Below, in pieces: positions 31,601 through 41,990 of a stretch of 64,000 nt of DNA. Position 1 is the stretch's first letter, and the number at the start of each line of letters is the position of its first letter. Both the position numbers and the translations under genes were made by a program. Location of the stretch: the NCBI RefSeq assembly GCF_016801865.2, contig NC_068938.1:22502873-22566872 (forward strand), written 5' to 3'. The DNA comes from Culex pipiens pallens. Lineage: Eukaryota; Arthropoda; Insecta; Diptera; Culicidae. A model generated the notes under the pieces. The model had not been told where the DNA came from and did no database searches. It saw only the letters and a program-made list of their open reading frames with translations.

Positions 31601-34068
31601 TGTATTTAAGAGTTTTAGCAAATGTTTGAAAATTTGTGCCATATCACAAGATTTTTATGCAAACATCAGGAAGGTGCTGTGTCCTATCCCTCGCCTAAAC
31701 CAGACCAAAATCCATGATAAAACTGACAGACCAAATCTGTCAGACCAAGACTGTCAGACCAAAGAGCAAAAAGTAAACAATCTTGGCCTTCGACGTAGGT
31801 GCACACAGATCAAGAAAAGAAAATTTGAAAAAAAAAATATTTTTCCAATTCAATGACTGGGTTTGGACTGCAAAATTGAATGTACATCATAACATGATTA
31901 AACAGTGCGGCGTCCTGTACACCGACAATTCAATAAGCAGTTAAAAGCCTTTTTCTTCCATTTTAATTTTTGATCGCATTTTCGGTTTACACCTAAAAAA
32001 TCTTGAAATTATTTATACGGATTTGTGATTCCTCTCTTTCCATCATTCCCTTGGCAAACATTTGCAATTATAGGTATTTCTTGCGTATTTCTACTCCAGA
32101 AATAACTAGTTTTTTTTTTTATAATATTCAGACTAATTTATAGGTATATCAATTTAACGTATGTTTTTATGATTATATTTTTTCTGATTATTTGAAAAAA
32201 AAGGTGGGAAAGGGCGACGAAAACGTTGACCCAAACAGGTATTTTTAACAATGTATATTTTGAATATATAGTTAGAGTGTTTTTTAAGTAAAACAAAAAA
32301 AGAAATATCAAAGCAAAAATATTCTCTCTAGTTGGGTACATGAACAAGCAACACATTCGTCACTCTACTTGCCGTTATGATTCATGAAATTCCGACAATA
32401 AAGTGTCGATAACAGGCCGGGCATAAAAGTATAGTGATACAGAAACAAAAAGAAGTAAAACTGCACGCCACTCACATTTACTATCATCCTCCATAATCCA
32501 AGAGCAGCAACATGTGCGCTTGCTATAGCTAGTATATCATACTAACTAACCAAACACTTTGCTCGATAAGTACTGCCCGCCACACAATGCACAATCCCAC
32601 AACACATGTGATGTGATTGGGGTGTATTTTGCCAGTTTTTGCAGTTGGGCGCATTCTCTTTCTCTCTCCAGGAGAGTGAATAGTCGATCTCTTGCTTGGA
32701 GTTCGAACGAACCCGATGGTTAACCGCACTAAAAGAAACATCGTGAAAAACACATTATCGGGCTCTCTGGGTGGTTTAGTAGTCATTTTAGTGCTTATAC
32801 TTAGCGTTGGCACGTGTTCACATTTAAGTTTGAATTTGTAGACTCCATTAAGCTTGTAATTCAGTAAATATTAATGTCTGTATTGAACTTGGTTACTTAT
32901 AAGTATATAGTTTTATACTTCGAAAGTACCGTATCAAATAAAACAAGAAATTAAATTTAAAATTATGTAAGATGACTTTTTTTTAAATTGTATTAATCAA
33001 ATAATGATTAGGAATTCGTTGTAAATTTTTAAATTGTGACTAGTTTTACTGCGTAGTCCAGGGGTGCTCAAAGTTTTTAATTGGCGGGCAAAATTTGAAG
33101 CTCACATGAGTTTGCGGGCTGACTCACCACACATAATCTTCGGACGCCAAGAAATGCACAGAGGACGCCTAGCAGTAACTTGCAACAGAGACCACAAAAG
33201 ACCCAGGGGTCGTTAAAGTGGATTGCCTTGCTTTTTTATGAGCTGTTTGTTTGTTTTGTTTCAATCTATAAAACTAACAAAAAAAACAAAATATAAGAAA
33301 ACTAAAAAATAAACGAAAAAGCCTCCAATTAATTGGTTTAGTTTTATCAAAATCAGAAAAAATACCAACATAAATGTTATTTCTCTACTTTTCATTGCAA
33401 CCTTTGTGCCTCAAAAATCATGATTTCCAAATATAATGAAAGTTTCAAAGTTGTATATAAATTGTTTTTTTTTTATTTATTTTTTAAATATGTTTTAGAA
33501 GGAATGACACAAAATTTGTAAAAAAGTGTAATTTATTTTTTTAAATTATGTGCAATCTTAATGATAAATAGTTGCAAACCGATTTTTCAAAAATTATTCC
33601 TCCAATTTTAATAAAGCTTCAATAAATATTTGATGCAAATTTTGACATAATTATCTGTTTTAATCACATTTGAACGTGTTACGAGAGATAGTTACGATAA
33701 GATAGATTTTTAACACGATATTTGTTTCATATAATCGGGATCAAAGTATGGGTTTTCCATACTATCCCGATTATACAATTAGTTTTATATTAACAAAATC
33801 TTAAAAGGTTCACAAAATAGGCATAAACTTAACCTTAATTTCTGCACCCAAAGGAAAAATATATCTCAAAATCTGCAACAGTGGATTAGCTGCAGAAAAT
33901 GTCACATTTTATAACATTTTTTGCAGCAAGCCCGTAGATCACTTTTGCCCGCGTGTAAACGTTTCAGCGATCTGCAGTTCTCACCAGCACATATAATGCT
34001 GGCCCGCCCCCGAGCAACACTCCAAAGAAAAGAATATGTTGGTGCTCTTTCACTCTCTTTTCATCAAG
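31601..34068. other. Intergenic, mostly AT-rich; a hAT-like end near 33059
   Basis: No gene seen. The sequence from 33059 (CAGGGGTGCTCAAAG, then GGCGGGCAAAATTTGAAGC) resembles the end of a hAT-type MITE common in arthropods; the other end is unclear (a diverged candidate near 34000-34020). Confidence 0.4.
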
Positions 34069-34140
34069 CGTCCATGGCGCGGTGGTAGCGAGTCGGATCT
34101 ATAATCAAAAAGTTGGTGGTTCAAACCTCGTTCTGTTGAA
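34069..34140 (+). repeat. tRNA-like SINE head
   Basis: GGCGCGGTGGTAGCGAG as box A region and GGTTCAAACCT (34118-34128) as box B with tRNA spacing. The stems do not close well; likely a SINE fragment. Confidence 0.5.
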
Positions 34141-34516
34141 GGTTTTTTGTTGTGAAATACAACCAAACAGCCGTCGGTAATGTCGATAATTGTCGGTAAC
34201 GTGCAAAAATGTCATACTCCTATATCGCAAAAATGCATGAGGACAGTTTTCATGCAGATTCTGATATACTTTTATGCCACCATGTATCACAATCATGCGA
34301 CCGCCGTTTGAGTGAATTAAATAATTCACTTTGAAAAATTAATTGGTATTTTAGAAATTTCTTTAAAACGATTACTTTGTTTTGCAATGTTAGTTCAAAT
34401 GCTTACTGATTAGAACTTATTCTTATATAGATATTATTGTTTCATTACTTTTGGTTTAGAGATTTGTCAAAAATCAATATCAATATCAATATCAATATTT
34501 ACTAGGCAATCAACTA

Positions 34517-34896
34517 CAGCAGTTGTTCGGTAACTGGGCGTTGTTTAACTGGGCTGCTTTTTAAGTTTGCGCTCGATAACTGAGCCGTTGCCCAGTTAAA
34601 AAACAGACAAACGTCAAAAAAACAAAACAAACCAAAATTACCGAAGAGTCAATGGATGCAAAAATCATGGTCAATAATTAAAAAAACTTTTTTCAAACTT
34701 TTTTTTAGTTTTAAATCACAATTCAATTTTAATGAAAAGAAACCATTGTAAATAAATTTGATAAACTTTTTTTAAATATTTAATCAAGAAAATATTATGC
34801 ATCGATGGTCCTCTCGTTATATTTCGTTCAGCCCAGTTAGCAAGCAGCATTCGGTGACTGGGCTACGTTCTCAGCCCAGTTACCGAACATGTACTG
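34517..34896. mobile_element. pogo-like MITE, 380 bp, TA flanks
   Basis: The ends CAGCAGTTGTTCGGTAACTG and, inverted, CAGTACATGTTCGGTAACTG match in most positions. TA lies just outside both ends (34515-34516, 34897-34898). The inner halves both repeat the word AACTGGGC. Short CAG-starting ends with TA duplication fit pogo-type Tc1/mariner elements. Confidence 0.75.
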
Positions 34897-34898
34897 TA

Positions 34899-35600
34899 TT
34901 AAAATTGGGGTCCAAACCAAAGTGAGGTCGCAGAACTCAAATTTGATGTTAAAAACAAGAAAATAAAAAAAATTGTTCGTGATTTGATTACACTGACCTA
35001 CAGAAAATGACAAAAATGACTGTGCAGGTGCAGCGAGGGGAAGCATGACGTTTAAGATCCCCAGAAACAGGTGCATTTTTCATTTTTCAAAAATATTTCA
35101 ACAGGGCCGAATGGTTTTTCTTCAAAGTTTGAATGAAGAATTAGGAGGGGATTTTCGCCATTGCTTACAATCCAAAAAAACATGCATGCACATGCAAAGT
35201 ACACGTGTTCCTGTGGACCTTAAACTTCATGCTTCCAATCGAGTTAAGTCTGCGCAGAAATTTTGTTGGTCGGTGTTATCCGAAGTCCCATACAAACCTT
35301 CGGATAGTCGAAACATCAGATAATCGAGGCTTCGAATAATCGAGTCTGTGTTTCTTGAATCATTAAAATCGGGTAAAATTTCGGAAAGTTTTGTGCATTT
35401 CAATTTTGATTAAAAAAAATACCTGACTGATCATTTTGTCAAACATTAACAAACTTTAACATTTTTTGATGTTTATAAAAAAAAAATAATTTTTTTTGTA
35501 AGATTCAAACAATTCTAAACGATTCTATTTGAATTTCACAAGACGCAATTCTGTTATCACTCACACAAAAAATAACTGCGCATTTCTGTTAAATCCCATT
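34899..35600. other. Intergenic; pogo-like fragment at 35270-35345
   Basis: 35270-35345 carries several inverted copies of ATTATCCGAAG-type words, as at 15897-16095. No gene seen. Confidence 0.4.
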
Positions 35601-36656
35601 ACGCAATAAGAAAATTTATGTTTCCTTTTGATTTTCCCAAACACGTGCCCCTTCCCCTAAAACCCGCCGGAACACAAAAGTTCTTTCCCCTCGCTATGAT
35701 AGAGCATGGTGCAGAAAAAAAAACCCCCGAGAACCACCAAAACCGGTCCCGTTCGTCGCCTATTGCTACGGTCTTTGCGCGTTGTCGTCTCTCTTCTGCC
35801 GAGGGAGCTCTCAGCTCAACTCGACTTTGCTCAGTTCAGCTTTGGCAGTCGCGCGCGAACTGAGGCGTTTTCAGTGTGATGCAAACCCTCAGCTGGGATG
35901 GTCGGAAAATTCCCTCGGTACGGCGGTTCAGTACTCGGTGCGGTGCGTAACAACAATTGAGTGTTCTAAGTGAAAAAAACTTGGTGGTTCAGAAAGGTTC
36001 TGAGTTTATTTGAAGTGTTTATTTTGTCATAAAAAGTGTGCTAAAGTGACTAAAATTAAGGTTTAACAGTTATTAAAAATAAGTTAACTCGTTTGATGTC
36101 ATAAAAACGTGAGGTGTAATCGTCGTTCCAACAGCTGACCAGCTGAAGAAGAAGCCGGTTGTGTTGAGTCTAGAGAGCGAGTGCAACAGTCGTCCGGCAT
36201 ACCATGTGATTAACTCCAACCGTTGAAACCTAGCGTATGAGTCTGCAGTATAATCCTGTGCTAAAACCAAAGTGGCAGCGAAAAAAAAGTCGTCAGTGAA
36301 GCTAAACAAAAATTGCTGTTTGGAAAAAATAGATTAGGTCAGAGCTCGAAGCCAGCCTACCTACAAACCTGTGAAAGTACACGCTGAAGCCAATCAACAG
36401 GTGTGGTGAATTGGAGCTGGAGCGGTTGAACCCGACCCCAATCAACCGCCAACCGACGATCGACGTCGGCAAGAAGTGTTTTGCGCGCGGAAACAAGTTC
36501 GAGTTACCACCGAAATTAGCTAATCGATATTGATTAATTGGAGCCCTTGGAACCGTTTTTTTTTTGTTGTGCGGGAGGGTTTCTTTCCGGAACGCGAGAA
36601 GTCACCTTTTGAAGGGAGAAGACTGGTTTTAGACTGACAACAACAAATTTAGAGCA
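35601..36656 (+). promoter_or_regulatory. Promoter and long 5' UTR of a + strand gene
   Basis: GC-richer unique sequence with Inr-like TCAGT words at 35831, 35871 and 35928 and no clear TATA box. About 700-800 nt of leader-like sequence follows, leading to ATG at 36657 and a donor at 36671. This is typical of long insect 5' UTRs. The gene itself cannot be named. Confidence 0.5.
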
Positions 36657-36670
36657 ATGGATCCGTTGAG
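36657..36670 (+). CDS. First coding exon (14 nt) of an unknown + strand gene
   Basis: AGAGCAATGGATCCGTTGAG followed by GTAATG: the start of a protein beginning MDPL, with the donor in phase 2. If spliced to the mini-exon at 41958 the frame is MDPLSIGSSVLSLHQ. The main exons must lie past the window. Confidence 0.45.
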
Positions 36671-37639
36671 GTAATGTACCTTGGTTGTGACGGGAGTTTA
36701 AAATAGTTTTTCTTGCTTCAGTTTATTTTCAAAGAATACCATAACATTTGCAACAACAAATTTTTAAATGTCGGGGATTTGGTTTGAAGTCAAAACATTT
36801 TTTTTTTCAATATTTTCTCATTAATATTTCGATTTGCAAAAAAAATCTATTGTGAGAATTGGCAAAAAAGTTGAAAATAGGACTGAATCATGCCAAACAT
36901 ATACGAGAAACAAGGGAAGTGCATGCAAAACAACGAAGCATACAAAGTTAGGAAACTTCTTTCGAAAAATCAAATTAAATAAGTTAGAACCATTTTGATC
37001 TTAAGCAATTCTCCCCAAATTCTGGAAATGGATTTAATTTGTATTTTTTTTTTAATTGGCGCAAAACCCATACAAGTTTCGCCACTGTCCATAAAAATCT
37101 CTGGTTAGTTTCCAATACGTCGTAACAGCCATCGTGACCTACGACACCTAATTGATTTTCTCTCTGATACACATAAAATTATCACTGTTTTTCAGTAAAG
37201 AACATCTAATATCTGATAAATTCAAAGCAATTTTGAATTTTATGATTTTTAAATTGATTGAGAACCGATCAAAAAATGGCTCTTAAGAAAACTAACCCGA
37301 GAAAGGGACTATTCAGAAAAATATGACATGGGAAAACATTGTTTTACTCTTTTTGCATAAATTCATACTTTTTAAAATCTTTCCCAAATAAATTTTGACA
37401 ACAGTTTTTAATCTAATTTCTCAAATCAGGAATTTTTCTTGTACTTTTGTACCCGACTCTCTCCGATTTCAATGAAACTTTGTAGACATGTTATCCTAGG
37501 CATATATAAGCCATTTTTGTGTATATGAAGCCAAAAAAATAGTCAAAGACAAACTTGTAGGAAATTGGTCGGACTTTTTGAAAAAAATACACTGAAATAA
37601 AAATACACGCCATTTCTATGACATTTTATGATTTTTAAG

Positions 37640-39389
37640 AGCTCCGTGTACGCACGAGAGCATGCAGCTAGGGCTCAGTGCTCCATCGTTTTTTCGATTT
37701 TTTTCGCCGTAATTGATTGGGGTTACCCGCGAGTTTGCTTCTCCAGCATGCCAAAGGCCGGCCGTGGCCGTGGCAGTTCGAGTGCGGCCTCGAAAAACCC
37801 GCGAAGTTCGTCTACCGGCCGTGTGCAAAAAGGTAAACAAACCAACGCCGTGTCGACCGCCATCGCGCAGGGGAGCGTGAACGCAGAAGGCATCGACAAA
37901 AAGTTACTACATCCCGGATATGTCCCAAGATCACCAGTGCGAACCCGTTCCGGTACTTCCGGTGCCACGACCAGTGGCACATCAATATCCGCCAACATCC
38001 CCATCAGGAACGAGTTCCAGATGCTGAGCGACGATGAAGAAAATAACAACTCTGACGGTAGCAGCACTACCGACGACGACGACGACGATGATGGTCGTGC
38101 ACGGAAAAAAGTGCCGACGTCAAAAAAGAACAACTCTCCAGTGGAACGTAGACCACCTCCAATTTTTGTTTTGGACACGTTAGCGGACGATGTTGACGAG
38201 TTGCTGGAAGGCCTCGGATATTGTCTGAAAATCGGTAAGTCGGCAGTGCAAGTGATCACACTGACCAAAAAGAATTTCGACCTGGTGTTTGAAGAATTGA
38301 AGCGTAGCAACTTCAACTTCTATACATTCAACCCCGAGAAGCCCCCTGTTAAGGTCGTCTTGCAGGGTTATCAAGACCGTCCGATCTCCGACCTGAAGGG
38401 TCACCTTTCGGACGCCGGAATAAAACCGCGGGAGATTAAAGTGCTCTCGCGCAAGACAACGGTAACAGGTACACACACACTGTACCTGTTGTACTTCGAC
38501 CGCGGCACCGTCAAGATCCAAGACCGGCGGCGGACTAAAACGTTGGACGGTTTTTGGGTAAACTGGCGGTTTTACACCAAGAACCCGACGGACGTAGCGC
38601 AATGCCACCGTTGCCAGAAATTCGGCCACGGCTCGCGGAACTGCAACCTCCGGCCCCGCTGCGTGAAGTGCGGTGAGTCACACCTCTCGGAGGCGTGCGC
38701 ACTGCCACGAAAGGCGGACTTGGGGGACAAGGCAGAACAAACCAAGCCGCGCGTAAAGTGCGCGAACTGTGACGGCAACCATACCGGCAATTACCGCGGA
38801 TGCGTCGCGCGCAAGGCCTACCTCGAGGAGCAGGAAAAGAGGAAGAAGAAAGCGTCCCACCCTCCTCAGCGAAGTACGAGCGCAGCCGTTCCTGCAGCTG
38901 GACAGCGTACGGTTCCAGCGGAAAACTCAGCGTTCCCTCCTGGTTGGGGGCGTTCGTTCGCCAGCGTGGTCGCTGCCGGTAGCGGCAGTACGGCCCAGCA
39001 AGAAGTCACCGGGGAAGATCTCTTCACCCTGCCGGAGTTCTTTGCTCTCGCGGGGGAGATGTTGACGCGGTTTCGGAGCTGCCGGAACAAGGCAGAACAA
39101 TTCCTGGCCCTTGGGGAACTGATGATCAAACACATCTACAAAGGATAAATTACCTGTGATCTAGATATAAGCTTTCTCTTCCTCTATCCCCTTTCCTTTG
39201 CAATTTCTGTAAGTTTTTTTTATAGTTTTTTCTTACTCTTGCTAGTGCCTTAGTTAAAGAAAAAATTGTTCCTAAATGGATTATGATGCAACACACAGCT
39301 GTAAGGAACTCCAAAACTCTGTTATGCACTTCAAAATAACTCATTGTATCTTGATTATTCACCAATAAAACCGAATTGAAAAAAATGAA
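37640..39389 (+). mobile_element. Jockey-type ORF1-only (half-LINE) retroelement with 14-bp target duplication
   Basis: TTATGATTTTTAAG flanks both sides (37626-37639 and 39390-39403), marking one insertion event. The 1750-bp element has a 108-nt 5' leader, one intact ORF1 (37748-39148) and a 240-nt 3' UTR with AATAAA (39364-) and an A-rich tail. No ORF2 (endonuclease and reverse transcriptase) lies between ORF1 and the tail. It inserted into an existing foldback repeat. It would need another element's enzyme to move. Confidence 0.88.
37748..39148 (+). CDS. Non-LTR retrotransposon ORF1 (Gag-like, three zinc knuckles)
   Basis: The 466-residue protein binds the element's RNA. The N-terminus is basic and low complexity (MPKAGRGRGSSSAASKNPRS); 109-115 is an acidic run. 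Residues about 138-275 are the conserved jockey-clade region (FYTFNPEKPPVKVVLQG, then an RRM-like fold). Zinc knuckles: CX2CX4HX4C (286-299), CX2CX3HX4C (305-317) and CX2CX3HX6C (338-352). A Lys/Arg-rich stretch (about 364-370) and a helical tail (FFALAGEMLTRFRSCRNKAE) follow, as in jockey elements. The first ATG of the open frame (37628) lies in the target duplication, so 37748 is chosen. No stop or frameshift breaks it. Confidence 0.9.
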   Translation: MPKAGRGRGSSSAASKNPRSSSTGRVQKGKQTNAVSTAIAQGSVNAEGIDKKLLHPGYVPRSPVRTRSGTSGATTSGTSISANIPIRNEFQMLSDDEENNNSDGSSTTDDDDDDDGRARKKVPTSKKNNSPVERRPPPIFVLDTLADDVDELLEGLGYCLKIGKSAVQVITLTKKNFDLVFEELKRSNFNFYTFNPEKPPVKVVLQGYQDRPISDLKGHLSDAGIKPREIKVLSRKTTVTGTHTLYLLYFDRGTVKIQDRRRTKTLDGFWVNWRFYTKNPTDVAQCHRCQKFGHGSRNCNLRPRCVKCGESHLSEACALPRKADLGDKAEQTKPRVKCANCDGNHTGNYRGCVARKAYLEEQEKRKKKASHPPQRSTSAAVPAAGQRTVPAENSAFPPGWGRSFASVVAAGSGSTAQQEVTGEDLFTLPEFFALAGEMLTRFRSCRNKAEQFLALGELMIKHIYKG

Positions 39390-40313
39390 TTATGATTTTT
39401 AAGTTTAAAAGTCAAATTTTATGATGTCTCGATTTTTTTTTTCGTTCAAAATTTTTGAGGAAATAGCCTAAGATGTCAAAAAAACACTGACGAAAAATGC
39501 AGGATGGTATGTATTTAAATAACTTACGCCCTTCTAAAATGTTATTTTCGAGTACAATTGGCTCCATACACACAAAAATATCTTAGATAGGCCTAGGATA
39601 ACATGTCTACCAAGTTTCATTGAAATCGGAGAAGGTCGGGTACAAAAGTACCAGAAAAATTCCTGATTTGAGCTGGAATTGCTAAATCGAAAAGTGATTT
39701 CCAGAAATTTTGATAATGTGCACCGTTTTAAAGTTAAAGCCACTTAAAGTATGATTAAAACTTAAAATGTGCAGTTTTCAGATTTTTTTTAAAATAATGT
39801 TCTCGAGTAACCATTTTTGAAAATATTTTTTTTTTCGAGGTGGAGGTAAAGGAAAAAGTAAAAGGAAAATTGAAACTTTCAAATTCTCATCGAAAAAACC
39901 CCTTGGCATTCAGCAATTAACGGTCCAATTTTAAATATAAAAAAAAACAATTGTAAATTTTTGAGATTTACTCGATAAAAAATCTTATAATTTTTAGAAT
40001 CAGGACTTACATTAGAAAAAGGCGTAATAATGAATGTTTGATCCGAATGCAAATTTAATTTAACATTAAAAACTGTAGTCATTTTTTTCTGTTTTTTTTC
40101 ACAGGATCTGTTACTCAAAACAAATAAATAAGTTGCATAAAAAATTGGCAAGAAAAATCCTTATACCTGTTTTTTTTTTTTAATAATCTTTATCCTTACC
40201 AACAACTTTGCCGAAGACACCAAATCGATCAGAAAATTTCTTAATAAGATAAAAAGTATGAACTTTTTAAAATAATACAAATATAATCCATTTCCAGAAT
40301 TTGGGGAGAATTG

Positions 40314-41640
40314 CTCCTATATTTAGTGTTGGCTCATTAAGGTAACCTACGTCGGATTAGGGTGGTCAAAAAATGGCAATTTGCGTCGATTTTCGCAAAA
40401 AAAAAAACACATTTTTTTTTAAAAATCATAACTTTCGATTTCAGCACTCATGAACGCAAATGAAAGGTTATTAGTTGGGCTTTCGAGGATTCGAGGATCT
40501 AAAAAGCTAACCTAACATTTGAAAAGGTAATATAAAACATTAAAATGCCATTTGGGATATAGACTAAAGAGCATAAGTCTGCAAATATTTCTATAGGCTT
40601 CCTCGTGAAAATTGCGTAACATACTCGCTGTATATGTGTAGGGAACATATTAAGAAAACTTTGCTGAAAAAATCTCGTTTCTTGAACAAATGCTGCCATT
40701 TTGGCAGTATTCTAAAGTTGAGGTCTCAAAAAATAAATATCTGAATATATTTTTTTGAAATTACTCCAAAAGTACCTAAATGCTTAAAAAAGAGTAAAAA
40801 ACAATAAGAACACTAAATTGAAACGAAAATTTTGCAATGGTTAAATAAAATTCATTTATTTTAAAAATTTGAGCATAAATGTAAATTGCATTACAACCAA
40901 TTAAAAAGTCTCAACCGTCACTGTCCAAAACCACATTTTAATGATCCCATAAAACTCCTGTAATAGATACCACGACCATTTTGTGTCAAGCACTCTGCGC
41001 GTCGTCGTACAAGGTGGTAATAAAATCTCTCTCTCATTTGAATACACATAAGTAAGCTTTACTTTGAAGGTTTTGCGCGAAAACAATCAACCCATAAAAT
41101 TCAAAAGGAATAACCAACCCAAAGTCAGCATCCCAAATCAAGTAGCATCCCCCGAACATGACTTCTCGGAAGTTTACTTCTTAGCGCGAAGTTCTAATGC
41201 TTTGAAGATGAAAACCCCCGCCCCGTTGCCATCTGACATTTACATTCCGTCCCACCACGAGTAGCTGCCAAAGTCAAAAGCCGGGAAATCCAATAAAACA
41301 AGCAAGGCAGAGAGAGGCAATAAACCGTCACGTGGGATGATGAATTACTTTGTTTTGGACGGCTTTGCGAAAACAGACAATTTCTCGTAACACACAATTT
41401 TAGATAGAGAAGGAGGGCAATCTGCGTTCGACGAAGTATTTCGATTCGAAATGGGTCAACACGATTTGCTTTGTTAATTGAAATTCTTTGTAAGTAGATA
41501 CTGAACAGCTAAAGCAACAGTTTCAGCAAGGACCTTTTTCTAATCAATTTCAAAGAAATTTATTACACTGAGATGCGTGCCAACATCACAACAGAAGCTC
41601 ATTTCCTTGAAAAGTTTTCCCCGTTTAAAACAGTGGAAAA
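40314..41640. other. Intron or intergenic; repeat end and unique sequence
   Basis: At 40358 TAGGGTGGTCAAAAAATGGC resembles a MITE end. From about 40900 to 41640 the sequence is more unique and less AT-rich; no exon is clear. If the large + strand gene is real, this is intronic. Confidence 0.35.
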
Positions 41641-41911
41641 AAGAAAATGCTTTCCCACAGAGCGTATATAGAAGAGAACCCGTCGTTGGCGACAGTCAGA
41701 CTGTCACTGCTTTGTGGGTTCAGCCGTAGAGGACCGTGAAAATGGCTGTTCATGGCCAGCAACAGCCGCAGCAGCAGCAGCTGAGTTGAACTGGGTCAAC
41801 AGTTTGGCTTTGGGGAGGATTACAAACAGTCAGTCAGGAAACAGAAAACAGAATCATCAGTGGATTCTTCCTCAGAACAAGACAAACAAAAACAACTCAC
41901 CGTGATTGAAT
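41641..41911 (+). promoter_or_regulatory. TATA/Inr promoter with a leader exon
   Basis: TATATA (41665-41670) and the initiator TCAGAC (41696-41701) lie at normal spacing, so transcription likely starts near 41698. The transcribed piece holds a 15-codon ORF (ATG 41741, MAVHGQQQPQQQQLS) and a possible donor at 41902 or 41912, just before the mini-exon at 41958. It may be an alternative promoter of the large + strand gene. Confidence 0.55.
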
Positions 41912-41957
41912 GTAAATTTCATGTGTTTTTTCTTTTCTTTTTTTTCTATCGTTTCAG

Positions 41958-41990
41958 TATCGGATCGAGTGTTTTAAGTCTTCACCAACG
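41958..41990 (+). CDS. Possible 33-nt mini-exon
   Basis: TATCGTTTCAG before it and CAACG/GTAAGTAG after it are good splice sites. The 33 nt keep the frame; in the phase set by the exons at 36657 and 53472 it reads IGSSVLSLHQ without stop. It could equally be a 5' UTR exon for the 41.7-kb promoter, and joining from 53472 would run in the wrong order, so it could only serve the upstream first exons. Confidence 0.35.

Larger units (their letters stand above)
37003..40313. repeat. Large foldback repeat split by a retroelement
   Basis: Outer pairs include AATTCTCCCCAAATTCTGGA (37005-) with its complement near 40290-40310, and GATTTCAATGAAACTTTGTA (37468-) with its near-complement at 39613-39632. 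The insertion at 37640-39389 separates the halves. Pieces of the same family recur at 54726-57140 and 62520-62860. Confidence 0.6.

Noticed and set aside
37628..37747. Upstream 40 codons of the retroelement ORF
   Set aside because: The first ATG lies in the host target duplication; the family-like start is MPKAG at 37748.
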